Shown piece after piece: positions 56,548 to 64,000 of a stretch of 64,000 bases of DNA. The translations under genes and the position numbers were made by a program. The stretch's first letter is position 1. Each line of letters starts with the position of its first letter. Source of the stretch: Bedellia somnulentella. Its lineage: Eukaryota; Arthropoda; Insecta; Lepidoptera; Bedelliidae. The DNA is taken from the NCBI GenBank assembly GCA_963576735.1, contig OY755177.1, positions 16,554,001 through 16,618,000 on the forward strand, read 5' to 3'. Below the pieces are notes generated by a model that saw nothing but the letters and a program-made list of their open reading frames with translations, searched no databases and was not told the DNA's origin.

Positions 56548-58205
56548 CCCACTTGTTACTACCGTCGTTTTAAAACAACAGCATGAATAATAAAATCTAC
56601 ATCGAAATGTGGGTAGTTTTAATGAAATTTTATAATGTGATTGCTTTCGTCAGTGCAGCATCTAACCGAGGAAAAATACAGTTTACAACAAGATATTACG
56701 TGTTTTTTTGTATAAATATCTATAAAATACGAAAAATAATCATGTATTTTCAAGGGTAAGTACAATATCATTTGAATATAATATTGGCCTGAAGTTACAT
56801 TTAACTTGTTGTTATAACGTAGTTTTATCTATGCAGGAAAATAATATGCCTTACAATTAACATTTTGGTACCTTTTTTGTCGAGAAAAGTAGGTGTTGTT
56901 TATAAACGACGATCGTAAAATGAACTACCTTACCTACTTATGCAGTGAGGATGAGGACGGTGCATAGAAATACATTCTTCATACTTGAAATCGTTTGTGT
57001 TACCTACGCTTTTATTGTTTTATCTGTGTTTTTGAAGTAGGTATTTCTTATTATTACAGATCCCGTTTCCACTCTTTGAGGCTTCATGAAATCGTTGAAG
57101 AATTGGAGAAGGACGATGACGGTCCTTTGCCAGATTCCATCGTAATACTTCCTCCAGATAATTGTAACGGTAATGTGACCGATGAAGATTACGGAGACGA
57201 AGAATATGATAACATTCAAATTCTACCAGGCTCCCAGCTTCGAGCACCCTGTGCAATACAACTTGATAACGGCGGCGATGATTCCATAGTGATGACGAAG
57301 ACGACATTCCGATATCGCAGTTGGCAAAGCGTCAACGTGTGGATGATGCGCCCACCGCCTCTTCTACGGACGCTCAAGATAGCTTAACAATACCTACGCA
57401 AGGTAAGAGTGGTGTCATCATGCGAGTACAAAAAAATAAGGCGTATTCCTGGATCGCAAGAGACATCAAGCCAGATTTTTCTTCCTGGCGTCCCCAAATG
57501 ACTGCTAAGTTACGTCAAAAGCCGTTATATTATTTCGAATGTCTTCTCAGCAGTGAGATCATAGATATGTTAGTTGATTTTACTAATTTGTACGCCGCTC
57601 AGAAGAATAAGCCTGGTAACATAACATCAAATGAAATGCGATGTTTCATTGGTATCTTGCTGTACAGTGGTTATGTTCATGTACCCAGGCGTTTCATGTA
57701 TTGGGAAGATTCTGCTGATTGCAGCATGAAGATAATATATAAAGCAATGCCGAGGGATCGTTTTACGTACATAATGAGTCACTTGCATTGTTGTGATAAC
57801 TCAAATCTAGACATGAAAGATAAGTTTGCAAAACTAAGAACTGCGTTGTGGATATTGTCACAAACATGCCAATTTTTTTTGCGTAAAATGTAATGTCACA
57901 TTGCACCCCAGAGATTGTTTTGCAGCCTATCATAAGCAATGTTAAAAGCGTACCTACATATATATGCATTATTCAATAAAAGAAGTACTTATTTTGAAAT
58001 ATATTTTGTTTCAATCAACTCACCATGAACCCTTGCAACAGTAGTACATATTACTACCGTAGTTTTAAAACAACACCATTTTCCGGCTTTCCCAGAAAGT
58101 TCTGTTTTTTTTTAGTATTTTTTTCTTAATCGTAGGCCATTAAACTGCCCCCAAACCAAAAATCAACTTATAAACTTAACTTTTTTTGTTTCCGTAACAA
58201 GTGGG
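56548..58205 (+). mobile_element. piggyBac-type transposon remnant with TTAA site
   Basis: Left end TTAA (56544-56547) then CCCACTTGTTAC. The right end is GTAACAAGTGGG, one base, then TTAA (58207-58210). The word TACTACCGT-GTTTTAAAAC occurs near both ends in direct orientation. The 1.66-kb interior encodes part of a piggyBac transposase. Confidence 0.85.
57059..57893 (+). pseudogene. piggyBac transposase N-terminal half, frameshifted and truncated
   Basis: The first segment (after a possible splice acceptor TTATTACAG at 57058) has an acidic N-terminus: IVEELEKDDDGPLPDSIVIL and DEDYGDEEYD. A frameshift near 57285 leads to the next frame: ISQLAKRQRVDDAP, IKPDFSSW, YYFECLLSSEIIDMLVDFTN, GILLYSGYVHVPRRFMYWED and MPRDRFTYIMSHLHCCDN. 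This is the start of the DDE_Tnp_1_7 region. It stops after FFLRKM at 57893, before the catalytic Asp residues could occur. It cannot encode an active transposase. Confidence 0.85.
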
Positions 58206-58416
58206 ATTAATAAGAATTAGTATCCATTTCTATTTCAAAGTGTAGTTACGCCTAGATATCACCAAGAAAACTCTACCACTTGTAGAAGCTGTTGGAGAAA
58301 CTCTACTGTTTTAACAAAACGTGGGTAATGCAATCACGGTATAGGGATGTATGGCCTGAAAAAAAAAACATGTTTTTCTTTAGTTATTTATAATTTTAGA
58401 AAAATACAATATTTAA

Positions 58417-58661
58417 CATACATACATACATATACCCACAGCTATCCCTTGAAGAGGTAGCCAGAGCTAGGGAATCAAAAATTCCTCAGCCACTTTTGGA
58501 AAGTTGCGTTGGGAAAAGATGCTGAAAAAAGGTTGTTGGCGATGGGTCTCCAACCGCATCGCCCAAAAATCCCTTAAAAGCCACAATACCGTTAGTCGCC
58601 TCTTACGTACATCCACCGGAAGAAATGGGGTAGCGCTATTCTAAGCCGACACTGCACAGCA
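58417..58661 (-). repeat. SINE-A copy, near full length
   Basis: Tail 'aacatacatacatacatata', head 'ccgacactgcacagc'; the 3' stem region is shortened ('gctatcccttgaagaggtag'). Confidence 0.9.
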
Positions 58662-58742
58662 TAATTCGTTAATTATATTTAAAAAAATATAATATTTAAT
58701 AATTTAAAAAAAATAAATATATTGTACTCTTATATTTTTAGA

Positions 58743-59057
58743 ACAAACGTGATAGCTAAATGGGTAGACCAGACCATCCGCCTATCATGCAGAGAGGCGT
58801 GAGTTTAAATCCCGAGTTGGGCCTACACTAATGCGTCTTTCTAAAGTCATAACATAACATAACATAAACGTTCACGCCGAATATCCCCGAAGGGGTTGGC
58901 AGAGGTACTAATACTTCTGAACATCACGTGACTTTGTCTCCTGGTGTTCAGAGTACCCACGTTTTGCATGGACAGTGTACTCACGTGATAGAGGGCAGGC
59001 CTATCGCCGTTATGCTAAAGTCATATGTGTGGATAATTTATCATGGTTTATTATGGT
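58743..59057 (+). repeat. old SINE-B head and body, split by a younger SINE-B
   Basis: Head 'cgtgatagctaaatgggtag' and B-box-like 'gagtttaaatcccgagttgg' (58743-58850). The body resumes at 59015 ('ctaaagtcatatgtgtgg') and is cut again by SINE-A at 59058. Confidence 0.82.
58851..59014 (-). repeat. SINE-B, 5'-truncated, 10-11-bp TSD
   Basis: CTAAAGTCAT(A) at 58841-58851 and 59015-59025. Very similar to the full copies at 26479 and 30881. Confidence 0.93.
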
Positions 59058-59300
59058 ACATACATACATATACTCACGGCTTTAAATCCCTAGAAGGGGT
59101 AACCAAAGCTAAGGAGTTAGACATTTCTCAGCCACTATTGGAAAATTGATTAGGGAAAAATATGGTAATGTAAAGGTTGTTGATGGGTCTCCAACCGCAT
59201 CGCCCAAAAATCCCTTGAAAGCCCCAACACCGTTAGTCGCCTCTTTCGTACACCCATCGGTAAAAAACGGGGTAGTGCTATTCTAAGCCGACACTATAGC
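59058..59300 (-). repeat. SINE-A copy with 13-bp TSD
   Basis: GGTTTATTATGGT at 59045-59057 and 59301-59313. Confidence 0.95.
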
Positions 59301-59313
59301 GGTTTATTATGGT

Positions 59314-59607
59314 GTCATTGAAAAAGTTAGTGATAGGTTATCGAATAAGTTAATGCAGTCAGAGTAAATACCACAACCACGAGTACAAAATTTCAAAGCA
59401 ATATTGCGAATTTAGATGTGCGCGTAATATGAGTGTTGTGGAATTATAAACTGAAGTTCATTAGTATGTAAAATGTTAATAATGATGCAATTTTACCTCA
59501 TTGAAATATTAATTCACAGTTAGATAGAATTTTCAGAATATGTACTAATTGGTATTTATACAAATGCCATTAAGCAGAACGTATTAATAGGAGTATGTTA
59601 ATTTAAA
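59314..59607. other. unassigned sequence
   Basis: Nothing recognised. Confidence 0.5.
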
Positions 59608-59800
59608 CAATCTGAATAGCACAGTGGGAACACAACAGCTTCTTCTACAGGAAATGTGGGTTGAAATCCTTAGTTGGGCCTTCAGGTATGATGTGGCTGT
59701 TCTTAAGACTAATATGTTGTTTAATTTTTTAAGGTTACTAACGATAGGGGGAATGTCGCGAAGAAACCCACAGTTATGTGACTGAACAATTGCGTATACC
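59608..59800 (+). repeat. degenerate SINE-B
   Basis: 'atagcacagtgggaacacaa', 'ggttgaaatccttagttggg' and 'cgaagaaacccaca' follow the SINE-B order. Confidence 0.6.
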
Positions 59801-59889
59801 TACTCACTGATTACATTACGTACACAAATTAATAGTGCTATTGGAATCCAACATTACACAGCATCTTTAATTAATATATATAATTTTGA

Positions 59890-60145
59890 CGCTGTTTAGT
59901 GTCGGCTTAGAATAACACGACCCCATTTCTGCCGGTGGGTGTACGTAAGATGCGACTAACGGTATTGGGGCTTTTAAGGGATTTTGGGCGGTGCGGTTGG
60001 AGACCCATGACCAACAACCTTCATTTTGCCATATTTTCCCTACTCAACTTTCCAAAAGTGGCTGAGGAATTTGTTGTTTCTTAGCTCTGGCTACCCTTTC
60101 TAGGGATTTTTAGCCGTGAGTATATTTTGTATGTATGTATGTATA
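59890..60145 (+). repeat. SINE-A copy, with tail-end echo downstream
   Basis: Full copy. A 30-base echo of its 3' end ('gggatttatagccgtgagta') recurs at 60172-60201, after the tail. Confidence 0.9.
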
Positions 60146-60202
60146 TAATTTTGAATAATAAACTTTTATTTGGGATTTATAGCCGTGAGTATATTTGTAC
60201 AT

Positions 60203-60696
60203 TTAATAGTATTGTATAAAGCTTTCACGTCATGAAAGACGCTAGTTGAGAGTGTGCTACGCCACCACATGCTGCCGCCCACACCCGCCTCGTAGCATTA
60301 ATTCATACTACGGCTTCGTGCGCCGTCGTAGCTAAATTATGTTTCAGAAATAAGCCATATTCTTTGTTTGACTTGTAGTGATTTGCTAATTATTAATTTA
60401 GTTGAGATGTTAATGTAAAGAAAATTTCCGCACGTTCTATTTGATTGTAAGCGTAGTAATAGTTTCCACTGATACTCACATACTTATCATTTTACACCTT
60501 ATTGATTTATTATTCACGTATTAGATCGTATTTCTAAACTCAAACAAATATAAAAGGTTTTATATCCATATCACTTCTTAAAATATCCCGACGGGAACAA
60601 TTTACTCGTAACTACACAAATCCTCAGGCTTAATTCCATAGTATTACTAAACTCGTATACCAATTGTATACCATAACATAGCCTATTTTTACCTTG
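60203..60696. other. unassigned sequence
   Basis: GC-richer at 60230-60320; no coding signal. Confidence 0.45.
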
Positions 60697-60918
60697 GGTG
60701 TCGGCTTAGATAGCACTATCCCTTTTCTTCTGGTGGGTGTTCTTAAGAGGCGACTAAGAGTAATGGGGCATTTTAAATGTTTCGGGCGATGCGGTTAAAA
60801 ACCGCTCACCAACAGACTTTATTTCACAACCAATCAAATTCCAAGATCACTGAAAATTTCTTTTTCTGAATCTTTACCTACCCTAGCGATTTATAGCCTT
60901 GAGTATTTATGTATATAT
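60697..60918 (+). repeat. SINE-A, diverged
   Basis: 'tgtcggcttagatagcacta' to 'atagccttgagtatttatgt'. Confidence 0.75.
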
Positions 60919-61151
60919 CCAAGCCCAAATGGACCTTCAAAAGCAATATATATGGCGCAGCGTGTAGTAACAATGCGTAGTAATTGGCGTGGTGTGACGT
61001 CACGCGCGAGCTCGTGTGACGCGCACCCGCTACCAGCTAATTGCTCATATTGTCCCCGGTGTATGGTTGATACGGAATACGAGCGGGAATGTCTGTAGTA
61101 TAGGATATAGTTGTATGATGTATAGGTAGGATTATTTAATTCCTTTATTTA

Positions 61152-61217
61152 TAATGGTTTCTACCAATCTGTCAAAATGGTTGAGGAATTTTTAATCATA
61201 AAGTTCTGGCTACCCAC
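61152..61217 (+). repeat. SINE-A scrap
   Basis: 'tggttgaggaatttttaatc' and 'aagttctggctaccc' only. Confidence 0.5.
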
Positions 61218-61260
61218 TACCACTACCCACTTTTGGAAGTTGACTGGAAAAGAAATTGTA

Positions 61261-61530
61261 CATACATACATACATACATATACTCACGGCTATAAATCTC
61301 TAGAAGGGGTAGCCATAGCTAACGAATTAGAACTTCCTCAGCCACTTTTGGAAGTTGCGTGGGGAAAAGATGGTAAAATAAAGGTATAAATTGTAAAGTA
61401 AATAATGTCAGTAATATTTTTCTAGCTATATCGTCCAGCAATCACTTAGAAGCCTTCATACTCTTAAGTCATCGCTTACGACAATCAAGAGAAAAAATCG
61501 GGTAGTGCTAATCTGCGCTGATACTACACT
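61261..61530 (-). repeat. SINE-A copy with decayed 5' half
   Basis: 3' half intact with a long (CATA)n tail. From 61385 onward ('agccttcatactcttaagtc') it is strongly diverged. Confidence 0.82.
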
Positions 61531-61666
61531 ATCTCAAAATCAAAAGTCACAAAAAGATACAAATTGGTACAAGGTTTATCTTCAACATACATTTACAAAA
61601 TTATTTTGTTAAATATAAACTAAAATTTAAATTAAATTACTAAAACAGAAGTTAAGCAGATTATAA

Positions 61667-62126
61667 GGGCCGGCGCCGACTGCCGGCATGGCACGGCGTG
61701 TCATGGCAAAGGATTTCGGTACTGATATACCCATTTTTAATCTTATAACCATTAGTATAGAATTCATGTTACTTTATTTTGACACAACGATGCCGAGGGA
61801 GGCCGCGGTAGGACAGAACGTGCCAAAGCATGCCACGGGATGCCGCGGCGTACTGCTGCATCTCGCGAGACGCACGCGCATGACACGGGCCGCCAGTACG
61901 CGGCGCAGTCCGTTCGCCGCGCGGGGGGAGGGCAAGGGTAGGAGTGTATAATACTTTAAATACTAAATCCCAGTCAATCATTATGAACACAACTAACTTT
62001 GAACATGCGCGGAGTTATTTGCCGTGTCATGCCACGGCATGCCGCGGAAGGCCGTGTTATCCTTCGGAATGCTGCAGCAGAACTTACCGTGCCATCCTGT
62101 GCCATGCCGGCAGTCAGCGCCGGCCC
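61667..62126. mobile_element. GC-rich MITE, PIF/Harbinger-like (TSD TAA)
   Basis: Starts GGGCCGGCGCCGACTGCCGG and ends with the near-inverse, flanked by TAA at 61664-61666 and 62127-62129. 460 bp. The interior is full of CATGCCGCGG-like words and much GC-richer than the surroundings. A 3-bp TWA TSD suggests PIF/Harbinger; no transposase. Confidence 0.8.
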
Positions 62127-62129
62127 TAA

Positions 62130-62493
62130 ATCTCCGTTATGAATAATATATTAAAACACCACATCGTACATATGATTTGCTCATAAAACAATAATGAAAT
62201 CAACATAACATGAAGTAATTTGTATTTACAAATTCGTAAACTTAGCCACATTAAATATTTCAGGCAACGAACTAAGCTAATGAGTGTGAAGCTGAGTATG
62301 TCGAATATACTCTGTAATTTAATATATCCGTGAATCACATAACTTGTAATAGTTTGACGTTGGCTCCGAATTCGTGATGCCAGTTTGATGATTATTTCGT
62401 GTTTGTAACTCTACAACTTTGTTAGTGGGTCTAGTTACGTGGCTGTTAGTGACTCTACGCGTATGAAGTAGAGATCCATCTCTTTATACGTTC
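62130..62493. other. unassigned sequence
   Basis: Nothing recognised. Confidence 0.5.
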
Positions 62494-62592
62494 ACACATA
62501 TTCTCATGGTTATAAATCCCTAGAAGAGGTAGCCAGGGCTTCGAGATAAGAAATTCCTCAGACACTTTTGGAAGTTGGGAAAAGATTGATTG
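62494..62592 (-). repeat. SINE-A 3' fragment
   Basis: 'atggttataaatccctagaa' to 'ttggaagttgggaaaagatt'. Confidence 0.75.
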
Positions 62593-62720
62593 AAAGAAAG
62601 AAGAAAATATGTACTTTACAATCTCATCCATCCATCATACAATTTATAGTTTGTGCTATATAATAAGGATTTAACACGGTTTCGCATTGATATCAAAGTG
62701 TTAATACAATCAACCTTCTT

Positions 62721-62972
62721 TTACTTACTTACTTACTTATACTCACACCCATTATTCCCATTGGGGTAGGCAGAGACTATCGATCGTCACTTAGTACGAT
62801 CTTGACAAACCTCTCTTGCTTGCCTTACATTTATTATTCTTCTCATACATGCTCTTATTCTTCTCACTTCGGACCACCGCCTTTATAAGAACGTTTTCTA
62901 TCTGGTCTAGAAACGTTTTACGAGGCCATCCTCTACTAACAATCCCATCCACATTGGCTCTATATATCTTTT
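62721..62972 (-). mobile_element. RTE LINE 3' fragment with (ACTT)n tail
   Basis: Antisense of the RTE C-terminus. The tail is ACTTACTTACTTACTTA, unlike the CATA tail of the others. Confidence 0.82.
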
Positions 62973-63480
62973 AGTGTTGTTGTTACCATCAACCTTCTAA
63001 TAATGTATCCTTTGTCAATCCTGGGGGTTTCTTATATTGTTTCCATGAAGTGCTACTAGGCGATTCAGGGTTCCGCGGCTTCACATGCAATAAAAAAATA
63101 ATATTTTTACGATCTTTTCCCTACTCGAATTTCCAATCTATCAAATTTGTCAGAAGCTTCGGATTAGTAAAAGAACATATCCTTTTACATGCATTAAAGA
63201 GCAAAGAAAGTAGCAAATGTTTCTTACGCGGGTAATACTTAAAAGGCAAGCAAAAAGGGTGTGTGCCAAAAGTGGCGCATTCAAAGAGGCCTCATTAGAC
63301 GTACTTGTAGCATCGTGACGTGCAGAACCCTTTTAAAAAGCGCTCATTAATTCATTAGCACTTTTATGCTGCTGGCACCTAAAATGGTCGCTTTGAAACT
63401 TAAGATTAGAAAATATTAGGTCTTTTTATAATACGAATACATTTTATGAACGTGTATGTTAACTTTCGGTCGCTTCTTTG
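62973..63480. other. unassigned sequence
   Basis: Nothing recognised. Confidence 0.45.
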
Positions 63481-63653
63481 TACATACATACATATAATTA
63501 TACTCACGCCGTTAGTTCGCATTGGTGTAGGTAAAGACTATCGATTGCCAATTTGTACGATCCTGGCTAACCTCTCTAGCTTCATTCACATCCATCAATC
63601 TTTTCATACATGCTCTTTTATTCTTCATACTTCGGACGCCTGCCTTTCTGAGT
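63481..63653 (-). mobile_element. RTE LINE 3' fragment
   Basis: Antisense of the last about 50 RTE residues with a CATA tail at the left ('tactcacgccgttagttcgc'). Confidence 0.82.
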
Positions 63654-63659
63654 CTTTAT

Positions 63660-63813
63660 CCTAAAGATGGTATCCAGAGTTTGATATTAGAAATTCAGTA
63701 ATAAATAAACGGTAAAAATAAAAATTGTCGGTAGGGGTCGCCTTAAAATGCGCCAATACCCTAAGTCGCTCGTCGGAAGGGCTAGTGCTATTCTTAACCA
63801 ACACTACTCGGTT
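63660..63813 (-). repeat. decayed SINE-A
   Basis: Order of 'taaagatggtatccagag', 'aaaattgtcggtaggggtcg' and 'agtgctattcttaaccaaca' fits SINE-A with large deletions. Confidence 0.55.
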
Positions 63814-64000
63814 TTTTTATTACATTTTATAATTAGAATCGTCATTTTACATTGAATATTATTTATTTATTGTGAACTTTTTATGTACAAATATTAGTAT
63901 AAATATATATCTATTTCCTAGTTATTTTTAAGTTGATAGTAAGGTTTTATAAAACTTTTTGATCCAACATTCAAGCCATCTTAATTATTTACGGTCGAAA
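63814..64000. other. unassigned AT-rich end of window
   Basis: Nothing recognised. Confidence 0.5.

Noticed and set aside
1702..63813. CRISPR-like regular repeats
   Set aside because: The many similar copies are dispersed in both orientations with TSDs and tails, not an array with spacers.

Overview
This AT-rich window reads as insect nuclear DNA, most likely from a moth or butterfly. It carries RTE and CR1-type LINEs, tRNA-derived SINEs, Helitrons ending in CTRR, and mariner-, hAT-, piggyBac- and Ginger-like DNA elements. The lepidopteran assignment is my inference from the style of these repeats. I see only one convincing host gene: a single-exon secreted serpin on the minus strand (35330-36541). 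It has an intact inhibitory-type hinge and a predicted Arg-Ser scissile bond.

Nearly everything else recognisable is mobile DNA in several generations. The commonest repeat is a SINE of about 245 bp, here called SINE-A, with roughly 40 full or partial copies in both orientations. It ends in a (TATG)n tail, and many copies have 9-13 bp target-site duplications (TSDs). A tRNA-headed SINE of about 365 bp (SINE-B, tail (TTATG)n), a third tRNA-headed SINE (SINE-C) and many 5'-truncated RTE LINE tails are also present. SINE-A, SINE-B and the RTE LINE share the same 3'-end design: a short C/G hairpin, then GCCGTGAG or CGGCGTGA, then a short tandem tail. This suggests that both SINEs are mobilised by the RTE machinery.

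Layout. 1-1598: Helitron-like segment. 1.7-13 kb: SINE-A copies, a 712-bp mariner-type element and an RTE tail. 13871-17354: a Helitron with Pif1-like helicase remains; an R4/Dong-like LINE has entered its 5' end and a SINE-A lies inside it. 18-35 kb: SINEs, palindromic MITEs and three copies of an unusual tRNA-containing retroposon with inverted arms. 35.3-36.5 kb: the serpin. 37511-42978: a three-deep nest (I-type LINE broken by a hAT element, itself broken by a CR1-type LINE), each outer layer supported by TSDs. 43-47.2 kb: an OTU-domain fragment, a 191-bp inverted repeat and a Ginger-like transposon with 151-bp TIRs. 48-53 kb: direct and tandem repeats and RTE tails. 56548-58205: piggyBac remnant. 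58-64 kb: nested SINEs and a GC-rich PIF/Harbinger-like MITE.

The tRNA-like sequences at 20564, 33089 and 33324 lie inside retroposed repeats and lack a normal anticodon loop, so I do not call them tRNA genes. No rRNA, CRISPR array or prokaryotic feature was seen. All similarity statements come from reading the sequence by eye; no database search was run.
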